A DNA stretch of 64,000 nt from Drosophila pseudoobscura (lineage: Eukaryota > Arthropoda > Insecta > Diptera > Drosophilidae): contig NC_046679.1 in NCBI RefSeq assembly GCF_009870125.1, forward strand, positions 22,878,001 through 22,942,000, in the 5' to 3' direction. The notes beneath the pieces were generated by a model, which was not told the origin of the DNA, made no database searches, and was given only the letters and a program-made list of their open reading frames with translations. Numbering within the stretch: the stretch's first letter is position 1; every line of letters begins with the position of its first letter. A program made the position numbers and the translations under genes. Of the stretch, positions 40,731 through 52,729 are shown piece after piece.

Positions 40731-40884
40731 TTAGCATATATCCATATATTTCCAATGAGACAGTCGACAGTAGAGCAGAAAAAACGTGCTAATCAATTAC
40801 GAAACTAGCGAAAAAAAAAGTGAAACACTATCAATAATTTCCTCTGTTACTTCTACTTTCATTCAGACAAAACAAACCATAAAA

Positions 40885-43800
40885 ATGTGCCACAAATTAG
40901 GATTCATTTTGCTCGCGTCCATCGTGGGCGCCATTTGGGCCCAAGAGCAGCGTAAGTATACAACCATCTACAACTACTCGTATGATTAATCGACAGACAT
41001 CAGCCGATTGAGCTAGAAAGCTTTCTTTTCGAAGAGTTACATCAAAAGCAGCGCTGGCTTTCCAGACCCCTCCTTAGACACGTTCGCCGGCACCGGCCCG
41101 GCCACGGCCCCAAAATTGGCTTAAGTAGCCCATGGATTTGGCTTTAATTACCCACCCCCAAACGTGCCCCGGCAACAACGAAAGTTGGCTAATACCGGTG
41201 GCTACGACTACCGCGAATGGCAATGAAGTTCCCGGAATAGCATTTGATGGCAGTGCTATCTCTGATCAAGACTTCTGGTTCTCTTTCGGTACTTCACCGC
41301 ATAAATGCAATCAAAATTTGAGCTATCTGGAACGGAGTTACTTGTGCCATTTCATTTCGCTATTTTAAGAACTTTGAGGCCTATAAAGATGTTTAGGATG
41401 GGACGTGTCTGGATAAATCTAAGATATAAACAAAATTTCTGGAATCATTGCTCAAAGTTCAAGTCAATTAAAAGTGACGGACAGAATACAGGGCTCTGCA
41501 TCTTCCGGAAAAGCCTAGACCCGAGCGCAATATCAAGTATGACTTCCATTTATCAAGTCTGTATCTCTGATATACATCCTCAATTGTTTCCTCCACTGGC
41601 CTCCCTGAACACCTTTCTTAACCCGGCAATAAACCTGTCACCAGCCTCATTTCTCAGTCGCCGCTCATACTCGTAATGCAGGCTGAACATGCTCACAGCG
41701 ATTATCCACTATAGCTGTGAGAGATCCCCTGAGATAATGGCGAACTTGAACCCAACGACAACTCACGCACCCCCTGGAGAAGGGGAAGCGCGGTTAATGG
41801 GAGGAAAGCTCGGGAGCGAATCTTGAGCTCCATTGTGCACAATTTTCGATGAAACAATGTAGACTGTGAATAGGCAAAAGTGGCAGCAATTATTAAGCAC
41901 TGCAGGCAGTATTTCCCACCGCTCACCCATCCCCTAACTACCAATCACTTTCAGCGTACTATCTGCAGCAGTGTCCGCGGGATGAGGCTCAGATCAACGA
42001 GTGTCTGCGGGACAGTGGCAACAAGCTGGTCCACTACCTCCAGAAGGGCGTGCCCGAGTTGGACATCTACGAGGTGAGTGGAGATCTCTCATGCTTCACG
42101 AACATCGCTAACCTACGAGTATTTCCATTCCAGATCGAGCCCGTGATGATCGATGAGATCGGCATTGTCTTGGGAAGCGGTCCGGATGGCTATCGGGCTC
42201 TATTCCGCAACATCCAGGCCTATGGAGTGAGCAATATAACTGTCACAAATATCCGGTAAGTTCAGGTACACTCAAGATAAGTTCCAATGTACTTTGGTCG
42301 CCACTACTTCTGTCGTGCCTGGGGGGCAAGCTTAGCTTTGAACCCGCATAACTTGACCGACACTTTAAGTGGTTGCTTCTATCATGGAAGGGGAATGATA
42401 ATGCATTAGAACAGCTAGAGTCCCACTGCTATTCAACCTGAATGGAACAAACCGGCATAGAACAAAAGAACTACTTTGATACTTAACTTCAGGGTAATTC
42501 GAGGCTTATAGGCTCTTATGAGATTTTATGGTGCATCAGCAAAGTATCGCTTGTACGGTCCTTGTACTTTTATTTCCTTATTAGTTTTACTAGAAAGAGC
42601 ATTTAAACTTCTTTATATATTATTTTAATCTCAATTATTATATTTGAACAGAAGGGTATACATGAATTTAAGTCTAGAAGGTTGGTTTGAACTTCCGTTA
42701 AAAAAAGATCAAAAAGTCAAAGATGTTAAAGACATCTACATAAGTGAATCCGAATTTATTCAAGCTTCAGTACATATATCGCAACTATGTTATCAACCCA
42801 CTTGGCCAGCATCCGAGTCAATCGGTCAGTGAGTCAAACGTTCAGTTACGCATTCGATCAATACCTCTAAGCACGCGATCTTCGCCATGATCATCGCTCA
42901 CGTTGTCCACATTGTGTGGGGAGCTCATTGAATGAGCGCAGTTTCCGATATATTGCCACCGGTTATGGGCTCTCAAGATCTTGATTTATACCCATTCGAA
43001 ACGATTAGCACTCGCATTCGGACTCGTATCGATCGCGCCATAATTGATTTACATTTGAGTGGCTCTTCAACTCTAACTCAAACGTTTTATGTTTGCCCGG
43101 ATCGATTTGCATGCGCACGAGGGTTTTTTTTTTCATTGCAATGTTGCAAGTATATCACGTAATTGCCCCCAGATCGGCTCGTGCCCATTCTGGTTTGGGG
43201 GTGGGTGTGTAGGTGTGCGAACAGCTCCAGGGAAATCTTAGCCATGTCTTAGCTGGAATCAGCCAGAGATACTGTTCGCTGGAAATTTGTTTGAGCTTGT
43301 GTGTTGGGCTATAACCGATTAGTCGTAATTCATTTTTATGGCGAGCTTGACAATCAAAGAAAAAACCATTACCTAATTATCATTTAATGGGGGATTTGAC
43401 GACGCGGTTTGCGGTTGAGAGGAGATTCTTTGAAAAGCAGGGGAAATACATACTTCATTGGGATGCATCATGTGCTCTCCTTATACCTTCTGTGTGGTCA
43501 ATGGACAAGTAAGGAAAGATTCCTTCGCGTTTAACTGCTTTTTTAAATGGATATTGGCCTCAGTTTTTGGGGGCCTGTTGGATTTTGCAACGCCCCCAAA
43601 GCCAATAGCACTTTTGGCTTAACTTTCCGGTATTTGGAACAACAGAACAGCAGAACAACAGAAACAACAGAAACAACAGTCGATGACGGACTACCGTTTG
43701 TCTACAGACACTTGTCACTCAATTGGCGAAAAAAGTGACGCCAAGTCAATTGGTAGACACATAAACACTGTCCGCGACGACAGACCAGACCCACAGATCG

Positions 43801-44723
43801 TTGACCAAGAAACGAGCCAGAAAAGTGTGCCAACACTAGATACTCTATGTGGCCCCAAACAGGGGCCGGTTTCGGAATCGGTATCATTTCAATATTGATT
43901 TGTCCACCGAAGGTCGTTTCAGACTGTTCTTTTTGGACAGTTCTCTCTGGGGGTGAGACTTTGAATTAGGAGAGTTTCGTTTCGGTTACCACCCAGCAAA
44001 TCAAGGTTGTGGCAGTAATCGTCTGCTCATCGTTTCAATGAAGTGGCACTTTTGTAAGGAGCTTTAAGAGTCATTACGCAGATTGTCACTGTCATTGCCA
44101 TTAGATATTCATATTCATATGTATTTATATATTTCTATATCTGTTTACCTTACAGCTCCGACTTGGACTCACTGCAGTTCCAGCTGACGTGCGAGATACC
44201 CCGCATACGCGTCAAGGCTCAGTACCGATCCACAGGTGTTCTGATCTTGGTGAAGGCCTCCGGTGCCGGCGACTACTGGGGCGAGTATGGTAAGTAACTT
44301 CATCGGATAGATTTTTCATGGTCGGATGCTAATAATTCGCCTCTTGGCAGAGGGCGTAAAGGCCAAGATCTACTTCAAGGCGGTGGCCAATGAGGGAGCC
44401 GATGGCCGCACTTACTTGACCACCGATTCGGTGAAGATGGACTTCAATGTGAAGGATATTCAGATGGGTGTCGATAACATTGCCAATGGCAATTCAGTCA
44501 TACGTAAGCTTAGATCTAGAGTCGCTAGGAAGCCTATTTAATTCTGACCCATAACTTCCCATTCACAGAGGCTGCTCTCAATCTGTTCATCAACTCGAAC
44601 TCTCAGGAGCTCCTCAAGGAAATGAAGCCGGCGCTTAGGACAAAGCTCACTCTGGTCATCAGGAACTTTATGGATCGCATATTCGCCAAAATCCCCCTGG
44701 ATGAATGGATCAACTTAAACTAG
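40885..44723 (+). CDS. Takeout/JHBP-family secreted protein (gene B)
   Basis: Six exons, 40885-40951, 41955-42073, 42134-42255, 44156-44289, 44351-44503 and 44569-44723, join in frame to 249 residues. The N-terminus is a signal peptide (MCHKLGFILLASIVGAIWA). The family Cys pair follows (QQCPRDEAQINECL), with YLQKGVPEL after it; then IRVKAQYRSTGVLIL, a DSVKMDFNVKDIQMG block aligning with the corresponding block of gene A, and a C-terminus ending PLDEWINLN. It has the most introns of the trio, two of them large (1,003 and 1,900 nt). Its splice junctions after the signal peptide and before the last exon fall at the same places and phases as in gene A, so those introns are ancestral. Expected to be a secreted carrier of a small hydrophobic ligand. 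Confidence 0.93.
42256..44155 (+). other. Large third intron of JHBP gene B
   Basis: 1,900 nt. No nested gene supported. It holds a run of AACAG/AACAAC units at about 43637-43678. A short open frame at 42644-42832 has no support beyond being open. Confidence 0.6.
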
Positions 44724-44795
44724 TTCTCCCCGAGACCCATCCCTAAGATCCTGTTCTACTTCTAAGATCTAATTTATTGCACAGAGTTCAAGCTA

Positions 44796-44801
44796 AATAA
44801 A
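44796..44801 (+). terminator. Poly(A) signal of JHBP gene B
   Basis: AATAAA about 73 nt after the stop codon. Confidence 0.6.
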
Positions 44802-46130
44802 CAAACAAAAAACTGTACGAAAAACCAAAGATGAGAGGTGGAAACAGGAGAGATTATACTACTCAATCCTCCCGTGCGACCCAAACGAACAGGTTGCTAT
44901 ATTATCAGAGTTGTGGAGCTCATCAGAGGCGGCATTAGGCAACCGGGATCGGGGTTATCATTAGATGCACGTTTGAAAAGTTAGAAAAGTTACCCACTCT
45001 CGTTCAGGTTTGGCATGTTAATTCAAGGCCATCGCGACGTCTCCATGAATGAGAAAATGTACGTAAACAACGAGGGGTTGGTATTTATCACTAGCCATAT
45101 GGATTTAAGAAATAACCCAACTTTGTAGCTGTAGTGATCAGAAGATACGACAGTAGCTAAGATATCTCTTTAGAAATACATGAAGACAGCATTCCACTAC
45201 CATTGGCACTGCACTTTGTGCCATACCCCCGCAAAACAATCCGTGAATGATCGACAATCCAAAGCTCCATGACCAAAGGGAGCTTCCCTGAGGCTTACCA
45301 CTGCCGATTGAATAATAAACGATGAATGAATAGCAACTAAAGGCGTTTCAAGTTATCTAACACGTAGTGGCCGTTAAGCCGAAGCCTGGCCAACTGATCT
45401 TTTGGTTGACCCCCGAATTGCGTGCGGTTCAACAATTTTCCCCATACCACAATCAGTCGCAGCACCGAACCATGTCAGAGGCAGCCCAACGACGACCCAA
45501 CCCCAACCCCAAGCGAGAGCCCAGCGAGAAAGCTTCTCGTCACCAGGAACATTACATAATATCCAAAGTGAACAGATTGTCAACCAACACACGACCTCAA
45601 CTCACTACCGATCCGATCGTCTCCACGGAACACAGGGAAGATCTGTTCTCGACTCGTAATTGCGATTGGCACGACAGCGACCTTCCTTCCCTCTGGCCGC
45701 TGCCAACCCCTGACACCGTCGAACCGCTAATCCCCGACTGCGTTTTCGGGTGGCAAGGCTGCTGAGGTGGGAAACAGCCCACAGCTTCCTGCATGACCTA
45801 CCTGCTGGCATTTGGCTGGCTGTCTGCATTTTCCCAGCCGCCAACTGGCAACTGGCAATTTTCCCGCAGCTCGCAGATACATTTGTGTGGATGCAATCAG
45901 TATAAACATTATTATTAGTATTAAACAGTAGCTGCTTAGCGTCTTTCTCTATCTCTCTCCCTTTCTGCCGCAGCGTGCCTCGTGTCTCTCTCTAGTTGTC
46001 TAAGCGTTTTGCCAGCATGCTTCGCTCCAGCACCAGGGAGCGGAACCGGGGTATTTCTGAGTTCTACGTCGTGCTGCTGTTCTAGCTCCACAACTTGCCC
46101 AAGCTCTCATGTAAATCGAAGCGAAATTTT
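44802..46130. other. Intergenic stretch upstream of JHBP gene C
   Basis: No gene seen. Open frames around 45367-45844 overlap in five frames on both strands, indicating composition rather than coding. Confidence 0.55.
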
Positions 46131-46133
46131 TGC

Positions 46134-46343
46134 TATAAAACGTGCCGGTCTCAACAATTTTGCATTCAGTACGATCTGTAGACGGTTACTAAAGCAACAC
46201 TCGAATACGAGACTCTGAAACAAACAAACAGAATAAACCTCAAGCAGCAGCGAGAACGTTGAGCGGCCTTCGACATCAAAAGTTAATCAAATAAAGTGCC
46301 CGAACACACAAAACTCAAATAAAAAGCTAAATAATCTTCAAGT
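46134..46343 (+). promoter_or_regulatory. Promoter and 5' UTR exon of JHBP gene C
   Basis: TATAAAA at 46134-46140 is followed by an Inr (TTCAGT, A+1 near 46168). The inferred first exon runs to a donor AGT|GTAAGT (GT at 46344). An acceptor CCCATAG at 47126-47132 then leads into 33 nt of leader before the ATG at 47166. This implies a 789-nt intron in the 5' UTR. Confidence 0.6.
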
Positions 46344-47165
46344 GTAAGTTTCAGGCCAGGAAATATTTGTTTGATATATCCTAGAGAACTCGCAGGACAA
46401 GAACCCGGACGTAATCCTCAAGCAAAAATCTATTCAAGCGAACCAGTGAAAACATCCTAACTAAAGGAATACTCATTCTGCACCCCATCCAAAAAGGAAC
46501 GATTACATTCCTTCGCACTTCTGAATGAGAATGAACCCTATTACCAAGGACTAATCTTTTGAAATTCAGCAAAACTATTTTTTTACTCCAAGCTTCAATT
46601 TCAATCCATCTCTTTCAAGTTCAAAGGCAACCCCCACTCCATTCAATTACACTCTCGTAAAAGATTAACCAAAGTTCGCTCTCGCTGGCACCCCGCCAAT
46701 CAGTGGCCATTCATAAAAACCGTAAAACATTGATAATAATATAGTGCGGAGACCCGATCAAAATCAGTTAAATTGCTGTCTACAAAGCGAACAAAACAGA
46801 CATCTGATGATAGTAATCGTTGTGGATCGGTTCAGTCGATAGAAACCTCCCACTTATTTGACTACGACGCAGTCACCATAATGCCTATAATCGGGAATGG
46901 GACTTGGGATGATTATAGCAGTGGGAGGAGGATCGGTTTAAAGGGGCTGAGTGTGCCGACTCGGTTATAGCGGTTAATGATTTTTAGATAGATGTTCATT
47001 ATGGAACATCGGCTGTGACGTCAATAGCGATAATGGTGGGATGGTGGGATGTTAGGGGATGGGGAATAAAACAATAGTTTCAGTAACCATTATTATAATA
47101 CAATACAATACCTCTTTAATATCTTCCCATAGGAAACTAAACTTGCAACTATACAATCAATCAAA

Positions 47166-47963
47166 ATGCAGTCCACACTCATTGTAGCCTCTCTGATGAT
47201 CTGCTTCCTGGGCGTCACCTTAGCTGCCAGCATGCGTAAGTAAAAGGCTGATCCCATACTATATCCTTTACTCAAAATATCCCTTCCCTTAGCTGAATAC
47301 ATTCAGGTGTGCCATCGCAATGATCCCGAGCTGTCGAAGTGCCTGAAGAGCAGCGTCCATAACCTGCGTCCGTATCTGGCCAAGGGCATCAAGGAGCTGA
47401 ACGTGCCACCGCTAGAGCCCCTTTACATTGGCGACCTGAGCATTCTGGATGGATCCGCTGGCATTACAGTGAGGGCCAAGAAGCTGAGCGTTCTGGGAGC
47501 CTCCAACTTTGAGATCACCAAGCTGCGCGCCTCTACTCAGAACAGGCGATTCGACTTCGAGCTGATTCTGCCACATCTGCAGGGCGAAGGCATGTACGAG
47601 ATTAACGGCAACATTCTGGCGCTCCCCATTAAGGGCAACGGACCCTTCACCGGCAACTTCACCAACTTTGTGGCCTATGTGCGCGTCCAGTACGACATCA
47701 AGAAATCGAATGATTTGGATTACCTGCACGTCAAGGAGTTCTCCCTGAAGATTCGCACTGGAAAGGGAAACCTGAAGCTGGAGAACCTCTTCAACGGCGA
47801 CAAGGTGCTGGGCGATGTGATCAACGATACGATCAACCAGAACTTTGAGGTCTTCACCAACGAGGTGATCGCTCCGATCGCGCGCGCCCTTGAGGCCAAG
47901 TTCCTGGTCATCACCACCAAAATCCTCGAGAATTTCACTTACAACGAGCTGTTCCCCGTCTAA
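47166..47963 (+). CDS. Takeout/JHBP-family secreted protein (gene C), one coding intron
   Basis: Exons 47166-47235 and 47293-47963 (57-nt intron) encode 246 residues. Residues 1-21 are a signal peptide (MQSTLIVASLMICFLGVTLA). The Cys pair (QVCHRNDPELSKCL) and YLAKGIKELNVPPLEPL are close to gene A (YLASGIPEIQLPSVEPF). GASNFEITKLRA, NDLDYLHVKEFSLKI and an amphipathic C-terminus follow, ending YNELFPV. The only coding intron splits the same Pro codon as in genes A and B; the other family introns are absent, leaving a 671-nt uninterrupted exon. Role as for the other two: a secreted lipophilic-ligand carrier, ligand unknown. Confidence 0.94.
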
Positions 47964-48063
47964 GATGAGCGTCAAGGCATTTTGGATGCAGCTGTCGAGA
48001 TTTAGAATTAAGCTTGTGATACCCTTTATTTGTTTTAATTAGTCTTAAAATATTAAAATATTC

Positions 48064-48069
48064 AATAAA
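48064..48069 (+). terminator. Poly(A) signal of JHBP gene C
   Basis: AATAAA about 100 nt after the stop codon. Confidence 0.6.
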
Positions 48070-48488
48070 TTAAACGAAATTTAACAATTAACAATTAAAC
48101 AATTTAACACGATATTTTGATATATCAGTAAGCAACAAAATGCTATGTATATCCGAAACTAGTAAAGAATTTGTACTTTTTGTCTTCAAATCTTCATCAA
48201 AGGCTACCACTGAAACTATTAGGGACAAAACTTCAAACAAAAACGAACCAATGTAAATCTTTACCTCTGGGGTGGGACGGAAATGAGATGATTAACTTCT
48301 AACTTTTAGATCAAGGCTTTCTTTTACGGATAGCCTAAATTCAAAATTCTAGGTCGTACAAAGAATCTAAATGTACATATTTTTTACTGAAAGAAATGAA
48401 AAAAACCAATTGCTCCACACGCTTATTTCAATGATCAATATCGCTTTCCACGATCAGCGACTTCTGCAGCTTGCAATAGTGCTCGCTC
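48070..48488. other. AT-rich intergenic stretch
   Basis: No gene or recognisable element seen. Confidence 0.5.
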
Positions 48489-48615
48489 TTAGGTGTAGGC
48501 GTTTCCAATAACCGACAGAATAGACTCGAGGTCCTTACTCTCGATGGATTTCTTACAGTGATACTGGGCGATGGCCTTCTGGTCGTCCTCTGTGTCTCGC
48601 AAGTGGAGGAAGAAC
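48489..48615 (-). pseudogene. Coding-like terminal exon or gene remnant, unidentified
   Basis: On the - strand, a CCCACAG acceptor is followed by 41 codons and a TAA. The peptide starts FFLHLRDTEDDQKAIAQYHC and ends SILSVIGNAYT, with the mixed amphipathic composition of real protein. A typical short intron (57 nt, donor CTT|GTATGT, GT at 48672-48671) separates it from an upstream piece, but the frame that would join the two (via TT|G) has a TGA nearby, so the reading is broken. An alternative join, starting at an ATG 50 nt before the donor, gives a Ser/Thr/Arg-rich 77-residue frame. The parent gene is not recognised. Confidence 0.35.
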
Positions 48616-48905
48616 CTGTGGGTAAACATCGATTATAAAAGAATTTCCTTCAGAAAGGTTTTGTTAACATACAAGCGAATTGGACAGCATCATGTGTATC
48701 TTCGTTTCCAGACGACATATGGGGATTAGCTCCGTGTCCGATTATGTGTCAGTGACCACCTTCTGCGGTAGGATTCTTGAACTTCTCCGTTATCTTAGGG
48801 GACAAATATGAAAGGAAACCACCACAAATAAAGATAAAATTAGTAGTAATATTTATTATATGAACCTTCTTCACTGGCATAAATAACAAAAACAAACATG
48901 ACACG

Positions 48906-49690
48906 TTTTCACATGGCAGAAGGCAGAAGGTTCAGACAGATGAGACAGAAGTTCACATTATCGTCAGATTGTAGATCTTCCTGTACCTTTGTGCGCTTAG
49001 CCGATGGTTTAGATGGAGTTTCCTTGGTGAGCTTAGTTGATGGTTTGACTTGTGGTGCCTTCAGTGCACGCTCTTTCTGGGAAGAAACAGATGCCTTTAT
49101 ATCTGGTAGCTCAGCCACTCTTTTAGCATCTTTAACCTTTAGTAGGAGCGGAGCTTTGCATCGGCTTTCGACCATTTCTTGTAGGCTTCTTTGATGTAGC
49201 CGCTTGCAGAGGAACAATGTCTTTCAAAGGTGATATGCAGATTGTTGAGAATGCTCTTGATTTTAACGGTTCCGACGACACTTTCGATGTCGAAGAATCT
49301 GGTGTGATAAACTCGACGTGCCGGCACATGAATTTCGTATACCAATGGCGACCTGCCATCTGATCTTTATCCCAATTTTCTGGGTAGCAAACCGAGAGCT
49401 TCTTTGCGAATTGATGCTTAGGTCATAATAATGGTTGGAACACTTTAAAATGTATTGGACAAGATCCATTTCTCGAGCCGAAGAGAAAACCTTTACAAAA
49501 TGGAGTAAAATATCACTGCAGGATGCTCCGAGGAATGCCAAATGCAATAGCAATGGCCGCTAAGCAACACTTGATGGCTTGCAACAGCGCAACAGGAGGC
49601 AAAAGTACGATTCGAGAGGAATTCGAGGCGGTATACTTTTAAAATGAGCCGGCATATTTCGGTATAGTTCTGAGGGTCGGTCACACTGTA
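48906..49690 (-). pseudogene. Broken pogo/CENP-B-type transposase N-terminus
   Basis: Read on the - strand, three frames in succession give the hallmarks of the N-terminal DNA-binding half of pogo-superfamily (Tigger/jerky-like) transposases. First, a Psq-type helix-turn-helix (AIAIAFGIPRSILQ, near 49525-49570), ended by a stop. Then, in another frame, REMDLVQYILKCSNHYYDLS (near 49400-49470). After a further frame change comes KLSVCYPENWDKDQMAGRHW then YTKFMCRH (near 49310-49380), corresponding to the family's MAG..W...F..RH element. Downstream is a Lys/Ser/Thr-rich tail ending CLICLNLLPSAM at 48909. The catalytic DDE domain is missing. It is a relic or internally deleted copy, not a working gene. 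Confidence 0.6.
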
Positions 49691-49703
49691 TTGCTCTGCT
49701 CAA
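49651..49703 (+). repeat. Promoter-like direct repeat, copy 1
   Basis: 53 nt that differ at four positions from 50027-50079. Includes TTCGGTATAGTTCTGAGGGT and the motif-1 core CGGTCACACTG at 49678-49688. Confidence 0.85.
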
Positions 49704-50026
49704 CAGGGTGACCGTTTACGGTATTTTTATTAGGTCAAAATTGAACCGACGGTATATTTACAGTATATCGGTATATAATGGTATATTTTGTCAATTTCAT
49801 CAATCTATTAAATTTAATTTTCAACGTTATATAGAAATCCAATAAAAGTAAGTATTTAAAATAGACCAGTCACGTAGAAAATTGATTTATTAATCTTATT
49901 AAATTATGTGCGCATGGCTAAATGTTCTATCTAGCTAATAATATTGCACGGAATATCAAAAACGGGGAACATGTGAAATAGAACTTGCATTTGTCATTAT
50001 ATTTACGGTATATTTTTGAAGGAGAC
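49704..50026. promoter_or_regulatory. GGTATATTT-rich spacer between the promoter repeats
   Basis: Contains repeated GGTAT-type words on the + strand: ACGGTATTTTTA near 49718, ACGGTATATTTA near 49749, CGGTATATAATGGTATATTT near 49769 and ACGGTATATTTTTG near 50006. Otherwise AT-rich with no coding frame. Confidence 0.5.
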
Positions 50027-50079
50027 GGTATGTTTCGGTATATTTCTGAGGGTCGGTCACACTGTACTGCTCTGCTCAA
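50027..50079 (+). promoter_or_regulatory. Ubc6 promoter: motif 1 module, copy 2
   Basis: CGGTCACACTG at 50054-50064 is an exact match to Ohler motif 1 (YGGTCACACTR), bound by M1BP at TATA-less housekeeping promoters. It is preceded by TTCGGTATATTTCTGAG. The Ubc6 start codon lies 127 nt downstream, so transcription probably starts close to this box. Confidence 0.75.
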
Positions 50080-50190
50080 ATTGTCCTCAATTAAATTCCA
50101 AAATTTCACTGTTTCTGTTTATAAGCATATTTGCTTAGACTTACAATTCACAATACACACAAAGTGCTAGCACTCGTATCGTTGTAAAAA

Positions 50191-52254
50191 ATGTCAACAC
50201 CCGCACGCAGACGTCTTATGAGAGATTTTAAAAGGTAAGAAAACGCCACGAAAAAATTAAAAGAAAAAAAACGCAAAGTACACACACTTTGAGAGACCTC
50301 GTCGTCGTATCCGTCGCTCGTTCCCCAACCCAAATCGTGTTTCGTGGTATGAAATGGAGAAACCTGGGGGCTGCTCTGCTCCCTCTGCCTCAATACATGT
50401 GAACGCAGAGCAGACCATTATGTCTGTATGTCGTGGAAAAGTTTGCGCAGCCAAAATATACACCCATACATATTTATGCATACATATGCATGTCTTTGAC
50501 ACTTGACTTTGATGTGGTGTGGTACTGCAGAAGAAGAAGAGCGCGAAAAACAAATCCAAAAGGAAAATAAAGATAGAATATGTGAAAATTGTAACAACGA
50601 AAATTCGTCTTCCGTTTTCGCCAATTGCGTCGCAGACAAAAATCATTAACAATAGCAACCATGAATGTGTGCCCCAGAGAGAGAAAGAGAGAGGAGACGA
50701 GAGGAAGAGCAGATCCGAAAATGTTGGGAATTGAGTCAGAGGAGAGAGCAGAAAGCAGCAGTAACAGCAGCTGCCCCAAAAGTCATTCGCATCCTGGTTG
50801 CTGCTCTCCCGCTCCCGCCACCACTCTCGCGTAACCTTGTTGACTTACGCGACAGAGATAGCAAGAATTGAGTGTGTTCCCAAATGGAATTTCATGTGAT
50901 TTCGTCAGTGTATTCACTTTTTGTCAATTAGATTTCACCCCAGAGATTGCACTTCGCACCGTCATGGCCCTGGCATAATGTCAAGGCTGCACCCGAACGA
51001 GAAGTGGGCGGCACGTGACCCTCTATTAACTGGTTTATCTCTTGGTACTCGTCCATCCATCCCTAGTCCAGTCCCTACTCCCTAGTAGTTCTTGTTTAAT
51101 CGATGATTTCATTCGTTGGCCAGAGCAGCATTTCATTTCGCATTTAGGTATTGATTTAAGCCGATTGAAGGGCGCGGTTGGGTGGTAGGTCTTTTTTGTT
51201 GTGCGGTTTCGGCTCAGTTCAGTTCACCCGCTTGTTGCAGACCGCGCCAGCATTGACCTACATTCCTTACAGATCCCCGAACAGATAACGTGCCAATTGG
51301 CAGTTACCATATCGCGAATGGGATTCCTCTTTGGCTGGAGTTTTAGTCTGTTAATGTAAAGAAAAGGAAGGCACCTTAAATAATCATTTCGTGGCTACAA
51401 AATAACTTTCGCTGGACTTCAACAGAATCCTTCTTTATATTGATTACATCATACACTGCTCCAAATTACCGTGTCTCAAACAAAAGAAAAACCAAAGACA
51501 TATCTAGTGCTGAAGGCACTTAAAATGGTACCGAGCTTTCGTGTTTATTTCTATTTATATATATGTACACATATTTACGCGCCATAAAAAGCCTTCTCTT
51601 AGTCACAAAGAAAGATGTTTAGTAAACAGTTTATGACTAAGAAAGATATGCGTTTTTGTGTGGACTGGTAAACAGTTTCAAAGTTCAATAAAAATGATAT
51701 AGATACCCAAGCAGATTTCATAATGCATTGATATTTCTAACATGTTACCACATTTCGAATCTCTTCACCAGACTTCAGGAAGACCCACCAACGGGTGTTT
51801 CGGGTGCGCCAACAGATAATAATATTATGATATGGAACGCTGTGATTTTTGGTCCACACGATACACCATTCGAGGACGGAACCTTTAAGTTAACCATAGA
51901 ATTTACGGAAGAATATCCAAATAAACCGCCAACAGTTCGATTCGTGTCGAAAGTATTTCACCCAAATGTGTATGCAGATGGTGGCATATGCCTTGATATA
52001 TTGCAGAACCGCTGGAGTCCCACATACGACGTGTCGGCCATACTAACATCCATACAGGTGAGGTTCTTAATCTCAATCGTTTTATACTGACATTATTTGT
52101 ACTAATTGTTTTCGGTGTGTTCTCTTAGTCACTGCTGAGCGATCCCAATCCCAACTCACCGGCAAACTCCACCGCCGCACAGCTGTATAAAGAGAATCGA
52201 CGCGAGTACGAGAAGCGTGTGAAAGCCTGCGTGGAGCAGAGTTTCATCGATTAG
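50191..52254 (+). CDS. Ubc6: Ubiquitin-conjugating enzyme E2, Rad6/UBE2A type
   Basis: Exons 50191-50234, 51772-52057 and 52129-52254 join in frame to 151 residues, the length I know for fly Ubc6 (UbcD6, Dhr6). The N-terminus [15 protein letters not shown], which mediates pairing with Rad18- and Bre1/Ubr-type E3 ligases in the family, is complete. The UBC fold follows, with the HPN motif at 78-80 and the active-site Cys at 88 in GGICLDIL. The protein has no C-terminal acidic tail, as in animals (yeast Rad6 has one). It transfers ubiquitin in the nucleus and cytoplasm: H2B monoubiquitination, PCNA ubiquitination in DNA-damage tolerance, and N-end-rule turnover. The 1,537-nt first intron follows only 44 coding nt. 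Promoter: motif 1 at 50054-50064. No defect seen. Confidence 0.98.
50235..51771 (+). other. Large first intron of Ubc6
   Basis: 1,537 nt between AAAG|GTAAG and CACCAG. Contains GAGA-rich sequence near 50678-50705 and no nested gene that I can support. Confidence 0.75.
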
Positions 52255-52717
52255 CCATGCGCCCACACTAGGAACAGCAACAGCAGAAAAATCAGAAGCG
52301 ACAGCCAGGGCAGAGGCAGTACCAGTAGCAGCAGGAGGGGCACTAGCTTCAGATTGAGAAATCAGCAAACTACAGCAACAAAAATATACAATAACATACA
52401 CAAGTTTAAATTAAATAACAGCATGAATACTTATAACAATTATAGTGCTATGAAATTGTAACAGTGTCACAGCAACACATTCATTTATTATCCCCCACAC
52501 AATCACTCACGAAAGTTCGATCCTAGTTAGATTTGTTTGGCCCTTTTCATCGTATCATCCAAGAACCCGATACACTCCCAGAAATGCGAAATACTTTCCC
52601 CAGCTGGCAGCAGCGTCAAAGGCCGCTGCAGCTGATAATCTCTCTCGTAAGCTAACAGCGATTCAAAAGTTATAATAGTAGCATAGATAGCAGCGGCGAA
52701 AAATGATTAATAATTAT

Positions 52718-52723
52718 AATAAA
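52718..52723 (+). terminator. Possible poly(A) signal of Ubc6
   Basis: AATAAA about 465 nt after the stop codon; further AATAAA copies follow downstream (for example near 52876), so alternative 3' ends are likely. Confidence 0.4.
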
Positions 52724-52729
52724 ACACAT